Of a DNA stretch of 64,000 nucleotides, positions 47,479 through 57,600 are shown piece after piece (within the stretch, counting starts at the first letter, position 1; each line of letters starts with the position of its first letter). Position numbers and translations under genes: made by a program. This stretch comes from DASQUK01 sp046726215. GTDB lineage: Bacteria > Actinomycetota > Acidimicrobiia > Acidimicrobiales > VFJN01. Where the stretch lies: NCBI GenBank assembly GCA_046726215.1, contig JBKPAA010000055.1:1-64000 (forward strand), written 5' to 3'. The notes under the pieces are model-generated. The model did no database searches. It saw only the letters and a program-made list of their open reading frames with translations, and was not told the DNA's origin.

Positions 47479-50249
47479 TGGCGTCGGAGACCGAGGAGCT
47501 GCGGCCCGGGCGCCGGGACGGCGCCAACCTCGTCGACGATGCCGACGTCGAGGATGTCGGCGTCGTCGAAGACGTCGACGATGCCGACGAGCCGCTCGGA
47601 TACGACGACCTCGACGAGTTCGACCGGCAGGCCTATGCCCGGCGCCGGAGGATGATCCGCTGGGGCGTGGACATCACGGTGCTGGCGGCGTGCGTCGTGT
47701 TCGTCGTGCTGCAACTGCAACCCGGGCTCCTGGTCCGGAACACGACGCCGTCGGGTGGGGACATGGGTGCCCACGTATGGGCACCTGCCTACCTGCGCGA
47801 CCACCTGCTGCCCAGCCTGCAGCTCGCCGGGTGGGCCCCCGACTGGTACGCGGGGTTCCCGGCCTTCCAGTTCTACATGGTGGTGCCGTCGCTGCTGATC
47901 GTGGTGCTGGACGCCGGGATCCACGGATGGCCGGCGCTGCTGCCGGCGGGCGCCGGGGTCGGCTTCGTCGCCCTGGCGGTGTGGCGACGCCACGAGCCCC
48001 GCGTGCGCAACCTGTTCATCGCCGCCGCCGTGCTGGCGTTCGCGCTGGTGGGGTTGCCCTACGGGGTGGCGTTCAAGCTGGTGACCGTGAGCGGGGTGGT
48101 GACGCTGCCGCTGGCGGTGTACGCGTTCGGGCGTCTGGCGGGGGCCCGGTTCCCGACGCCGGCGGTGATGGCGGTGGCGACGCTGCCGTTCCTCTTCTAT
48201 CGCGGCTTCACCATCTACGGCGGCAACGTGGCCTCGACGCTGGCGGGGGAGTTCGCCTTCTCGATGGCCCTGAGCCTGGGGATCCTGTACGTGGGCGTCA
48301 TGCTCCGGGGCCTGCGCACCGGCGAGCACCGGGCGCTGGCCGCCGTGCTGCTGGCCCTGACCGGGCTGTGCCACCTCATCCCCGCCTTCTGGGTGCTGGT
48401 CGCGACCGCGGTGGCGGTCCTGGTGCGGTTCCGGCGCTCGACGGCGCCGCTCACGCCCGGCCTCCCGCTCATCGGCGGCGGTGCCGTCCTGGCGCTCGCC
48501 GGCCTGGGGCTCGGCGCCCCCGCCGAGACCGGGCCGCTGGCGCTGACCGGCCTCGGCGTGTTGCTGGCGCTCGCCGGCCTGTGGCTGCTGTCGGAGAGCG
48601 TGCGCTGGCTGGCACCGACGGTGGTGGTCGGTGGCCTGCTGTCGGCCTTCTGGGTGGCGCCGTTCTACCTCCGGCGCGCCTACCTCAACGACATGGGGTG
48701 GGAGAAGCTGCCCTACGCCGACGAGCAGCTCTCGCGCTTCCGGGAGTGGTTGCAACTCCTCTTCCCCTACCGCACGCCGGACATCGACCTCCGCTGGGTG
48801 TTCGCGCTCGCCCTGGTGGGCGCGGTGCTCAGCGTGGCGTTGCGGGTGCGGATCGGCATCTTCCTGCTGATCCTCACCGTCCTGGTGGGGATCGCCTTCA
48901 TCGTGATGCCAGAGGGCCGCCTGTGGAACGGGCGGCTCCTGCCCTTCTACTACCTGACCGCCATGCTGCTGGCCGCGGTCGCGGTCGCAGAGACGATTCG
49001 CACGGTCATGCAGTTGTCGCGGTCCTACCGGCGGGAACCCGCCGGCGCGGGCGCGCTCACCGCCCTGGGGTCGCTGGCCGTCGTGCTGGTCGTCGTTGGC
49101 CTGCCGCTCGGGGCCCTGCCGTTCAGCGAGCGTGTCGTCGGCACCGACGGCGTCACCACCTCCGGCTACCGCTGGCCGAGCTTCGGCCCGTTGACGGCGA
49201 CCGGCACCCCGGCGAGCTTCATCACGTCCTGGGCCAAGTGGAACTACACGGGGTACGAGCTCAAGGACTCGTATCGCGAGTACTACGACCTCGTCCGCAC
49301 CATGCAGCAGGTGGGGAAGGACGAGGGCTGCGGCCGGGCCTTCTGGGAGTACCAACGAGAGCTCGATCGCTACGGGACGCCGATGGCGCTGATGCTGCTG
49401 CCGCACTGGACCGACGGCTGCATCGGTTCGATGGAGGGCCTCTACTTCGAGGCCTCGGCGACCACGCCGTTCCACTTCCTGGTGCAGACGGAGTTGTCGA
49501 CGGCGCCGAGCGCCGCCCAGCGCGACCTGCCCTATGGCGGCTTCGACATCACCAAGGGCGTCGATCACCTCCAGATGATGGGCGTGCGCTACTACATGGC
49601 CACCTCCGAAAATGCCGTCAGCCAGGCCCGATCCAACCCCGAGCTCACCGAGATCGCCCGGTCGGGGCAATGGGCCATCTTCGAGGTGGCCGAGAGCGAG
49701 GTCGTCCAGCCGCTGGCGAACCAGCCGGCCGTCGTCACCGGTGTCGGCGAGAGCCAGCGGGACTGGGTGGAGGAACCGCGTGACGAGTCGGGCCGCTTCT
49801 ACGGCCCGGCCGTGCAGTGGTTCACCGACCCCACGTGGTGGGACGTTCCGCTCGCGAGGAGTGGACCCGACGACTGGCAGCGGGTCGCGGTCGGTGAGCA
49901 TCCCACCGCCGTGCCGCTCGATCCGGTCGAGGTGTCGAACCCGGACATCGACGAGGAGAGCATCTCCTTCGACGTCGATCGGGTGGGCGAACCGGTGCTC
50001 GTGAAGATGTCGTACTTCCCCAACTGGCGGGCGTCGGGCGCCGAGGGCCCGTACCGCGTGGCGCCCAACTTCATGGTCGTGATCCCGACCGACACGCACG
50101 TCGAGCTCACCTACGGCCGAACCGGCGTCGAGTGGCTGTCGTACGCGCTGACCGCGCTGGGCCTGGTGGGCCTCGTGCTGCTCGTTCGGGCCGGCACCTA
50201 CCGGTTCCGCTCCCGGGAGCGCGTGCCGTCACCAGAATCGGGGCCGTGA
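47478..50249 (+). CDS. Large GT-C-like integral membrane protein
   Basis: 923 residues. An acidic cytoplasmic N-terminus (about 60 residues of Asp/Glu/Val) precedes about a dozen helices. The first external loop has SGGDMGAHVWAPAYL, an Asp-containing motif in the position typical of polyprenyl-sugar-using GT-C enzymes, followed by GWAPDWYAGFP. After residue about 550 a large extracytoplasmic domain runs to a final helix near 885. Donor and acceptor are unknown; related proteins are annotated as PTPS-related or YfhO-like. It overlaps both neighbours (1 nt and 4 nt), forming an operon with a GtrA-GT2 protein. Confidence 0.75.
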   Translation: MASETEELRPGRRDGANLVDDADVEDVGVVEDVDDADEPLGYDDLDEFDRQAYARRRRMIRWGVDITVLAACVVFVVLQLQPGLLVRNTTPSGGDMGAHVWAPAYLRDHLLPSLQLAGWAPDWYAGFPAFQFYMVVPSLLIVVLDAGIHGWPALLPAGAGVGFVALAVWRRHEPRVRNLFIAAAVLAFALVGLPYGVAFKLVTVSGVVTLPLAVYAFGRLAGARFPTPAVMAVATLPFLFYRGFTIYGGNVASTLAGEFAFSMALSLGILYVGVMLRGLRTGEHRALAAVLLALTGLCHLIPAFWVLVATAVAVLVRFRRSTAPLTPGLPLIGGGAVLALAGLGLGAPAETGPLALTGLGVLLALAGLWLLSESVRWLAPTVVVGGLLSAFWVAPFYLRRAYLNDMGWEKLPYADEQLSRFREWLQLLFPYRTPDIDLRWVFALALVGAVLSVALRVRIGIFLLILTVLVGIAFIVMPEGRLWNGRLLPFYYLTAMLLAAVAVAETIRTVMQLSRSYRREPAGAGALTALGSLAVVLVVVGLPLGALPFSERVVGTDGVTTSGYRWPSFGPLTATGTPASFITSWAKWNYTGYELKDSYREYYDLVRTMQQVGKDEGCGRAFWEYQRELDRYGTPMALMLLPHWTDGCIGSMEGLYFEASATTPFHFLVQTELSTAPSAAQRDLPYGGFDITKGVDHLQMMGVRYYMATSENAVSQARSNPELTEIARSGQWAIFEVAESEVVQPLANQPAVVTGVGESQRDWVEEPRDESGRFYGPAVQWFTDPTWWDVPLARSGPDDWQRVAVGEHPTAVPLDPVEVSNPDIDEESISFDVDRVGEPVLVKMSYFPNWRASGAEGPYRVAPNFMVVIPTDTHVELTYGRTGVEWLSYALTALGLVGLVLLVRAGTYRFRSRERVPSPESGP

Positions 50250-51466
50250 GCGGCAGGATCCGGCGCTTCTCCGCCGTGGCGCTGGTGCCCACGGCGGTGG
50301 ACGTCGGCTTGCTGGTGCTGTTCCGGCAGGCCTTCGGGTGGATCCTGGTCGTGGCCGACCTCCTGGCGATCGCCGCGGCCAGCGCCCTGTCGTACGTGCT
50401 GCATCGGGTCGTCACGTTCCGCAGCGACCCGTACGTCCGCTGGGTCGAGGTGCCGGCCGCCTTCGTCGGCGTCGCCAGCCTGGCCGCCCTGGTCGATGTG
50501 ACGGTGCTCCGGGGCCTGTACGCCGGCACCGGCTTCTCCTCCACGTCGGCGCTGATCGAGGCCAAGGTGGTGGCCCTGGTGGCGGCGGGCGCCGTGCGCC
50601 TCATCGGGTACCGCTGGGTGTTGCTGGGCGAGCTGACCGCGGCCCGGCGGGTTCGGTGGGAGCGACCCGAGCCGCCCGGTGACCTGCGCGTGAGCGTCGT
50701 GGTGCCCGCCTACGGCGAGGCCGACCGCATCGGCGAGACCGTGCGCCGGCTGAGCGGTGTGCTCGCCGACATCCAGGGGCCGGGGGGCGGCGAGGTCATC
50801 GTGGTCGACGACGGCTCGTCGGACGCCACCGCCGATGCCGCCCTGGCCGCCGGGGCGGACCAGGTCGTGGTCCAGCCCCACAATCGCGGCAAGGGCGCGG
50901 CCGTGCGCGCCGGTGTCATGGCCGCGCGCGGCCGGACAATCGCCTTCACCGACGCCGACCTGTCCTACCCACCCGACCAGATCCGTCGGGTCCTGGGCGC
51001 CGTCGAGGACGGCTGGGATGTGGCCATCGGTGACCGGCGGCACCCCGACAGCCGGACCCTGGCGCCCCCGCCGCCGCTGCGGGCGCTCGGCAGCCGGATC
51101 ATCAACTGGCTCGGCTATGCCGTGTTGCTGGGCAGCTACCGCGACACCCAGGGTGGGCTCAAGGGGTTCCGGTCCGACGTGGCCCGGTTCGTGTTCGGCC
51201 GCACGCGGGTCGACGGTTTCGCCTTCGACATCGAGGTGCTGCACCTGGTCGAGCGCCACCAGCTGTCGCTGGTCGAGGTACCCGTGGAGGTCGCCAACGC
51301 GCGCCGCTCGACGGTGCGGCCCGTCCGGGACGTGGGCCGGCTGCTGGTGGACCTTGCCCGGATCCGCCGCTGGTCGGCCGAGGGCGAGTACGAGGCCCAC
51401 GGCGATGCCCCCCCGACCCTCGAGGCGACCATCCCGGCGCCCAGCCCAACTATCACAGCCGACTAG
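50246..51466 (+). CDS. GtrA-like flippase domain fused to dolichyl-phosphate-type GT2
   Basis: 406 residues. Residues 1-130 are a GtrA-like four-helix domain (AVALVPTAVDVGLLVLF, SALSYVLHRVVTFRS). Residues 150-390 are a GT2 of the polyprenyl-phosphate glycosyltransferase type: VSVVVPAYGEADRIGETV, IVVDDGSSDATADAA, NRGKGAAVRAGVMAARG, FTDADLSYPP and DTQGGLKGFRSD. It would load a sugar onto polyprenyl phosphate and move it across the membrane for the adjacent GT-C-like enzyme. The GTG 50246 start overlaps the upstream stop (GTGA). Confidence 0.82.
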   Translation: MSGRIRRFSAVALVPTAVDVGLLVLFRQAFGWILVVADLLAIAAASALSYVLHRVVTFRSDPYVRWVEVPAAFVGVASLAALVDVTVLRGLYAGTGFSSTSALIEAKVVALVAAGAVRLIGYRWVLLGELTAARRVRWERPEPPGDLRVSVVVPAYGEADRIGETVRRLSGVLADIQGPGGGEVIVVDDGSSDATADAALAAGADQVVVQPHNRGKGAAVRAGVMAARGRTIAFTDADLSYPPDQIRRVLGAVEDGWDVAIGDRRHPDSRTLAPPPPLRALGSRIINWLGYAVLLGSYRDTQGGLKGFRSDVARFVFGRTRVDGFAFDIEVLHLVERHQLSLVEVPVEVANARRSTVRPVRDVGRLLVDLARIRRWSAEGEYEAHGDAPPTLEATIPAPSPTITAD

Positions 51467-51469
51467 CTT
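51464..51469 (+). promoter_or_regulatory. -10 box of manB, overlapping upstream stop codon
   Basis: TAGCTT lies 10 nt before the manB ATG, and its TAG is the stop codon of the GtrA-GT2 gene. Confidence 0.4.
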
Positions 51470-51479
51470 GGGGCGCCGC

Positions 51480-52841
51480 ATGGCGGATCTGGACACCGTC
51501 TTCAAGGCGTACGACGTCCGGGGGGTCGTCCCCGACCAGATTGACGCGGCGCTCTGCGAGCGGATCGGCGCGGCGTTCGCCCGCTTCGTGCTCGATCACC
51601 CGGACGGCCGCAAGCCGAGACGTGTCCTCGTCGCCCGCGACATGCGGGCGACCGGTGTCGAGCTGGCGAGCGCCTTCGCCGAGGGGGTGCAGCGCCAGGG
51701 GCTCGACGTGATCGATCTCGGACTCGCCTCGACCGACCTCATGTACTTCGCCGCCGGCTCCCTCGACGCGCCGGGGGCGATGTTCACCGCGTCCCACAAC
51801 CCGTCCCAGTACAACGGCATCAAGATGTGCCTGGCCGGCGCCCGCCCCATCGGCCAGGACACCGGCCTCGGCGAGATCAAGCGGCTGGTGTCCTCCGGGG
51901 TGGCCGCGGCGCCCACGGAAGCGGGCCGCATCGAGCCGGTCAACCTCCTGGACGACTTCGCCAGCCATGTGCGGTCGTTCGTCGACGTCGCCGCCCTGCG
52001 GCCCCTGAAGGTGGTCGCCGACACCGCCAACGGCATGGGCGGGTTGGTCGTCCCGAGGGTGTTCGAGGGACTGCCGTTCCAGCTCGACCTGCTCTACGCG
52101 GAGCTCGACGGCACGTTCCCGCATCATCCGGCCGATCCCATTCAGCCCCAGAACCTCCGGGACCTCCAGGCCCGGGTGCGCGCCACCGGCGCCGACGTGG
52201 GGCTGGCGTTCGACGGTGACGCCGACCGCGTGTTCCTGGTCGACGACCGGGCGGAGCCGCTGTCGGGATCGACCACGACGTCGATCGTGGCCACCGGCAT
52301 CCTCGAGCGCGAGCCTGGCGCCACCATCCTGTACAACCTCATCTGCTCGAAGGCCGTGCCCGAGGTCATCCGCGAGTACGGCGGCACGCCGGTGCGGACC
52401 CGGGTCGGGCACTCGTTCATCAAGCAGGTCATGGCCGAGACCGGTGCCGCGTTCGGCGGCGAGCACTCGGCGCACTACTACTTCCGCGACAACTTCCGCG
52501 CCGACTCCGGCAGCATCGCCGCCCTGGTCGTGCTCGAACGGATCTGCAAGGCGGGCGTCCCGCTGTCGGAGCTGCGCCAGCCGTTCGACCGCTACGCCGC
52601 GTCCGGCGAGCTCAACACCGCGGTCGACGACCCGGCTGTGGTGATCGACCGGGTGGCGGCCGCCTACGCCGGCGCCCTCCAGGACCGCCTCGATGGCCTC
52701 ACCGTCGACCTCGGTGACTGGTGGTTCAACCTCCGGCCGTCCAATACCGAGCCGCTGCTGCGGCTGAACCTCGAGGCCCTCGATCGCCCCGCCGTCGACC
52801 GCCACGTCGCCGAGGTTCGGGCGCTGATAACAAAAGGATGA
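51480..52841 (+). CDS. manB: Phosphomannomutase/phosphoglucomutase
   Basis: 453-residue alpha-D-phosphohexomutase interconverting mannose-6-P and mannose-1-P (possibly glucose phosphates too). It has FKAYDVRGVVPDQI, the phosphoserine loop TASHNPSQYNGIK, the metal loop AFDGDADRVF, the sugar-binding GGEHSAHYYF and the phosphate-binding RPSNTEPLLRLN. It supplies mannose-1-P for GDP-mannose synthesis. ATG 51480 is chosen. Downstream are Trm112 and SIS isomerase genes in the standard actinobacterial order. Confidence 0.92.
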   Translation: MADLDTVFKAYDVRGVVPDQIDAALCERIGAAFARFVLDHPDGRKPRRVLVARDMRATGVELASAFAEGVQRQGLDVIDLGLASTDLMYFAAGSLDAPGAMFTASHNPSQYNGIKMCLAGARPIGQDTGLGEIKRLVSSGVAAAPTEAGRIEPVNLLDDFASHVRSFVDVAALRPLKVVADTANGMGGLVVPRVFEGLPFQLDLLYAELDGTFPHHPADPIQPQNLRDLQARVRATGADVGLAFDGDADRVFLVDDRAEPLSGSTTTSIVATGILEREPGATILYNLICSKAVPEVIREYGGTPVRTRVGHSFIKQVMAETGAAFGGEHSAHYYFRDNFRADSGSIAALVVLERICKAGVPLSELRQPFDRYAASGELNTAVDDPAVVIDRVAAAYAGALQDRLDGLTVDLGDWWFNLRPSNTEPLLRLNLEALDRPAVDRHVAEVRALITKG

Positions 52842-52846
52842 CCCGC

Positions 52847-53083
52847 ATGACACTCGACCCCCAGCTCCTCGAGATCCTGGCGTGCCCCGAGGACAAAGGC
52901 CCGCTGCTGTACTTCGCCGACGAGGACACGCTCTACAACCCCCGCCTCAAGCGGCGCTACGCAATCCGGGACGACATACCGATCATGCTGATCGACGAAG
53001 CCGAGACGGTCGACGACGCCGAGCACCAGCGGCTGCTCGCCAAGGCCGACACCGAGGGCATCAAGCCCACCTTCGAGGAGTGA
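52847..53083 (+). CDS. Trm112 family protein
   Basis: 78 residues. LDPQLLEILACPEDKGPLLYF, then YNPRLKRRYAIRDDIPIMLIDEA, the usual Trm112/YcaR-like pattern with a single CP motif in place of two zinc-binding Cys pairs. Proteins of this family activate methyltransferases in eukaryotes; in actinobacteria the role next to manB is unknown. ATG 52847 has AAAAGGA 9 nt upstream; ATG 52838, overlapping the manB stop as ATGA, is the alternative. Confidence 0.85.
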   Translation: MTLDPQLLEILACPEDKGPLLYFADEDTLYNPRLKRRYAIRDDIPIMLIDEAETVDDAEHQRLLAKADTEGIKPTFEE

Positions 53084-53171
53084 GGCATCGCGGTGGACCT
53101 CCTGGACGACGGCGTAGGTGTGCGGTGTCGAACATGGTGTGCGGCGTCCCTGGCCGGCGAGACGTGCGCCC

Positions 53172-54209
53172 ATGTTTGATACCGGGCACCTAATGGACAG
53201 CCTCGACATGTTCGGCCTGGCCCGGTCGTTCCCCGAGCAGGTGGCGGCCAGCGTCGATGCCGCCGCGTCGGTCGCGGGGTTGCCGCGGGGCGACGAGATC
53301 GACAACGTGATAGCGCTGGGCATGGGCGGCAGCGGCCTTGCCGGAGACGTGGTGACCGCCATCGGCGGGCCCTTCGTGCCCGTGCCCATGCTCGTGTCCA
53401 AGGGTTACGCCCCACCGTCGTTCGTCGGTCCTGGCACCCTGTGCTTCGCCGTGTCCTTCTCGGGCGACACCGAAGAGACGATCGGGGCGGCTCAGGCTGC
53501 GGCTGCGGCCGGCGCCCGCATGGTGGTGGTGTCGGTCGACGGGCGGCTGGCCGAGCTGGCGCCGGCCTGGCAGGCCCCCCACATCCCGCTGCCCCGTGAC
53601 ATTCCCATGCCCCGGGCCGGGCTGGGTGCGCTGGCGGTCCCCATGCTGCTGGTCCTCGAGCAGGTCGGATTGTTCCCGGGCGCGGCCTCGTGGATCGACG
53701 CCGCCGTGACCCGCCTCCGTGTTCGCCGCGACGCCCTGGTCGCCGGCGACCTCGCGCCACGGATCGCCCGCACCATCGGTCGCACGGTGCCCCTGGTCTT
53801 CGGCGCCGGTCCCTTGGGCGGCGTGGCGGCGCAGCGCTGGAAGGCGCAGGTCAACGAGAATGCCAAGGCGCCGGCGTTCGCGGCGACGATCCCCGAGCTG
53901 TGCCACAACGAGATCTGCGGCTGGGGCCAGCACGGCGACATGACCCGCCAGGTCTTTACGTTGGTCGAGCTCCGCCACGACGAGGAGCACCCCCAGGAGC
54001 TGCGCCGCTTCGAGTTGGTCCGGGAGGTGATGGCCGAGGTGGTGCACGACATCGTCGAGGTTCGAGCGGAGGGCGAGGGCCCACTGGCGCAGCTGTTCGA
54101 CCTCACTCTGGTGGGCGACTTCGTCTCGCTGCACATGGCGGCCCAAGAGGGCATCGACCCGGGGCCAGTCCCGGTGCTCGATGACATGAAGCGCGCGCTG
54201 GCGGGCTAG
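53172..54209 (+). CDS. SIS-domain bifunctional phosphoglucose/phosphomannose isomerase
   Basis: 345 residues. Two SIS domains: the first has VIALGMGGSGLAGDVV and SFSGDTEETIGAA (phosphosugar-binding Ser/Thr); the second has VPLVFGAGPLGGVAAQRWK, NENAKAPAFAATIPELCHNE with the catalytic Glu region. This is the archaeal/actinobacterial PGI/PMI family. It links fructose-6-P to mannose-6-P and glucose-6-P upstream of manB. ATG 53172 is chosen; ATG 53193 is possible. It lies 88 nt after Trm112 with no clear promoter. Confidence 0.82.
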   Translation: MFDTGHLMDSLDMFGLARSFPEQVAASVDAAASVAGLPRGDEIDNVIALGMGGSGLAGDVVTAIGGPFVPVPMLVSKGYAPPSFVGPGTLCFAVSFSGDTEETIGAAQAAAAAGARMVVVSVDGRLAELAPAWQAPHIPLPRDIPMPRAGLGALAVPMLLVLEQVGLFPGAASWIDAAVTRLRVRRDALVAGDLAPRIARTIGRTVPLVFGAGPLGGVAAQRWKAQVNENAKAPAFAATIPELCHNEICGWGQHGDMTRQVFTLVELRHDEEHPQELRRFELVREVMAEVVHDIVEVRAEGEGPLAQLFDLTLVGDFVSLHMAAQEGIDPGPVPVLDDMKRALAG

Positions 54210-54365
54210 CCCAGACGCCAGCACGGGGTGGCCGGCGACGTCGGGGAGAGCCGGGCGGCGCCGCCCCGCCCGGGGGATCCTCCGCCCACCGCTGGGATCA
54301 CCACGGCGCCACCCGGCTGTTCGCCGGCTCTGTCCGCCATGAGCCGACGAAAACCGCTGCTCAAC

Positions 54366-54566
54366 TCATCCGGGCCGGTCCGACGCCACCTCCCCGGCGT
54401 CCGACAGCCCGACCAGGAAGCGCACCAGCTCGTCCGCATCGCGGAACGGGATTGTGTCGCCCGACCCGATGTGCTCGACCACGCCCCGGAGACCGTGGTT
54501 GCCGTCGTCGACGTCGGGGCGAACCTCGGTGGCCGCCCGCCACGCCCGTACCACGAACGTCTCCAC
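54366..54566 (-). CDS. Small hypothetical protein, 66 residues
   Basis: 66 residues: METFVVRAWRAA, then GLRGVVEHIGSGDTIPFRDADELVRFL. Not recognised as a named family, but the GVVEHIGSG/PFRDADELV pattern resembles short proteins found elsewhere in actinobacteria beside large ATPase or BTAD regulators. It is on the same strand, 123 nt downstream of the BTAD regulator. GTG 54566 is the start; CATGAT 8 nt upstream is a weak -10. The 156 bp between it and the SIS isomerase stop hold nothing I can support. Confidence 0.5.
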   Translation of the reverse strand: METFVVRAWRAATEVRPDVDDGNHGLRGVVEHIGSGDTIPFRDADELVRFLVGLSDAGEVASDRPG

Positions 54567-54689
54567 AAGCGGGCATCATGCCCGAGCAGATTCGGGCGAC
54601 CTTCGGCCCCGCTTCAGGCGACATGCCTTCCGCTCATGGTGCCTTCGGCACCGGGCCGCTCGGGCCACGGCCTCGCTGGTCGCTCGGCC

Positions 54690-57600
54690 TCAGGTAGGGA
54701 ACGGGGCCGCCTCGACGCCCAGCTCGTCCATGCGGGTGCAGTAGGTACGGTACGAGCGCCGCGCCTCGCCCTGCTGTCCGGCGGCCAGCTGGGACGTGAC
54801 CAATCCGAGGTGCGCGCCCTCGTCGAAGGCGTCGTACTCCAGGACGCGCAGGTAACAGCGCACGGCGGTGGCGGTGTCGCCGGCCGCGGCGGCATCGTCG
54901 GCCAAGGTGCGGGACACCGCCGTGTACGCCGCCCGGGCGCGCTCGCGCGGCGACACCGCCCAGTCCTCGTACGGATCCTCCGGGAACGCGTCGCCAACGT
55001 AGGCGGCCTCGGCCTCGGCCAATGCGTCGAGCGCGGCCGGCGACGGCCCGTCCTTGCGATGGGCCAGGGCCAGTCCCGCCACGTCCAGGAAGCGAAGCAC
55101 GTCGACCTCGACGTGATCGACGTCGAGCCCGAGCGTGTCATTGTCGGCTGCCAAGAACCATCCGGCCGGGTGGACCTTGGCCGGATCGAGCACGGCCCGG
55201 GCGGTGCTGAGCGTGACCGACAGGCGGCTGGAGGTGCGTTCGGGCGGCTCGTCGGGCCACAGCAGATCCAGCAGCACGCTGCGATGCACGGGCCCACCGT
55301 TCCGTGCGATCAGCATCTTCACCAGGTCACGGGCCTTGCGCGACTTCCACTCCGCCAGCGGCACGGCGTCCCCGTTGCGAAGCACCGCGAAGCCGCCGAG
55401 GCATCGGATTGCGACCGCCGGGGCGGGCCGTGCCGCCGAGCCCAACGTGGCCGCCTCCTCGGCCAGCCGGCGGGCGCCGAGCGGTCGAAGCAGACGCTCG
55501 GCCCGGCGGGCGAACCCTGCTGCGTCGGCATCGCCGAGCCTGGCAAGGGCCAGCAGCACGCGTCCCTGCCGCAAGGGGCTCCGGAGGTCGTCCGCCAGGG
55601 CCAAGGCCTCGAGGAGCAGGGCTCGGGCCCGCGCCACATCGGCGACGCCGCCACTGTCGGCCGCGGCGGCGACGGCCGCCTGCAGCTCGTACGACTCGGC
55701 CATGCCGGCACGGTCGCGGCGGCCCCGCGCCAGCGCCAGAGCGTCGGTGGCCACGCCGGCCGCCTCCCGACGCGCCACCTCGTCGCCTGCGGCCAGCACC
55801 CAACCGCGGCCGATCAGCGCGTCGACCTGGCCGAGGCCGAATCCCGCCTCGACCGCCTCCTGGGCCAGGGTGCGGGCAGTGTGGGGGTCGTCGGAGGCGA
55901 GCAGCCGGGCCAGGCCGGCGAGTGCTGGCACCATCCCCTGGACATCGCCCGATGCCCGCGCCACGTCGGCGGCCTCGCTCCACGCCATGCGCGCCAGCGC
56001 CACCTGGCCCCGCGCCCGGTAGACGTCGGCCAGCTGGCCCAGCGGGTAGCTGACCATCATCGACCCCAGCCGCTGGAAGATCGCCTTGGCCCCCTCGAGG
56101 TCGTCGACCGCCAGCTCGAGCTGGCCGAGGTTCCCTCGGGCCTCGCCCCGGTTGCCGAGCGCCATGGCCTTGAACGCTGCGTAGCCACCGAGGTCGGCCA
56201 GCCCGATGGCCACGTCGAGCTCGGTGATGGCCTCCTCGTAGAGGCCCTCTTCGTTCAGCCGGGATCCTCGATTGAGCCTGATCCGGATGACCTGGAGCAG
56301 GTCGCCGGCGCGCTCCGCATGGTCCAGCGCCCGGAGATAATGGCCGTCGTTGGCCAGCCGGTCGCCGTCGAGCGCGGCGACGAGCGCCAGCGCGGTGTGA
56401 GCGGCGGCCAGCGCCCGATCGTCCCCGCTGCTCCGGGCGCGGGCCATGGCGTCGATCGCCAGCGATCGGCACGCCTCACCCTCGCCTCGCAGCCAGTGCG
56501 CGGTGGCGTTCCACGCCACCAGCAGCGCCTCGTCGACGAGGTCCTCCGTGTGGCCCGACAGGTCGCCGCAGGCATAGACCGCGAGCGCGGTGTCGAGGTC
56601 GCCGCGAAGGTGGTGGATCAACCCGGTGCGCCACGCCAGTCCCGCCGGCAGCCGATCGCGACCGGCCGCGGCCGCCTCGCAGCAGGCCAGCGCCCCGTCC
56701 CAGTCGCCCACCAGCTGCCGCGCCTCGCCCTCGATCCTGAGGACGTCACCGGTCCGGTCTCCGGACCCGAGCCGTTCCAGCGCGGCCAGGATCAGCTCGG
56801 CATCGCCTTCGGACAGCAGGTGAGGTCCCCAGCGGGTCACGAAGCGGCGCAGCTCCCCGGCGTCGCCGCCGGTGCCCGGATCGGCGGCCAGGGCGCAGCG
56901 CAGGGCGTCGGCCGGTTGACCATGCTCCTCGAACCACCGGGCTGCGTCGGCCCGCGCCGCGGCCGCGTCCGCGGATGGGGACCGGGGGGCGCCGCCATCG
57001 GTCCCGCCGCCTGCGAGGACGTCGCGGATGAGCGCGTTGAGGGTCAGCCATTCCTGGCCGGCGCCGGGCGTGGCCACGACCAGCCCCCGCCGGACGAGGC
57101 CCGTGAGCGCAGAGCCGGCGCCGGGCGGTCCGACGGCGGCGGCCAGGTCGGGCGTGAAGCGGTCGAGGACGGCCAGCCGGCGGAGCAGCTCACGCGCGTC
57201 GGTCGGCTCGCTGGCGAGCACCTCGTCGGTCAGGTAGGCGTAGAGCGTGCCGCCGGGCCGGCGCAGTCGCTCGAGGGTGGCCCTGTGCCCATCCGGCGCC
57301 TCGTGGGCCAGGGCCTCGCTGGCGAGCCGTACCGCCGCGGGCCAGCCGGCCGTGACCCGGTGTACCTCGTCCGCGAGCTGGCCGCCCCGTCTGGAGCTGC
57401 CCTCCTCGCCGGCGGGGCGGACGGTGGCCCGCACGACCTCGGTGGTCTCGGCGGCGGTGAACGCCAGGTCCGCGGCGGCCAGGTCGAGGACCTGGCCCTG
57501 GCCGCGGAGCCGGGCGAGCGGGAACGGCGGATCGGTGCGCGACGCCAGGACGACGTGCAGCGTCGCCGGCGCCTGCCGGCACAGCCCGGCGACGAAGGCC

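Noticed and set aside
47397..50099. A 900-residue minus-strand frame rich in His, Arg, Gln and Gly
   Set aside because: It lies antisense to a membrane protein with clear helices, and its composition is that of a shadow frame; no domain is recognisable.
54210..54365. A gene in the 156-nt stretch after the SIS isomerase
   Set aside because: Frames there are short, Pro/Arg-rich and lack a plausible start.
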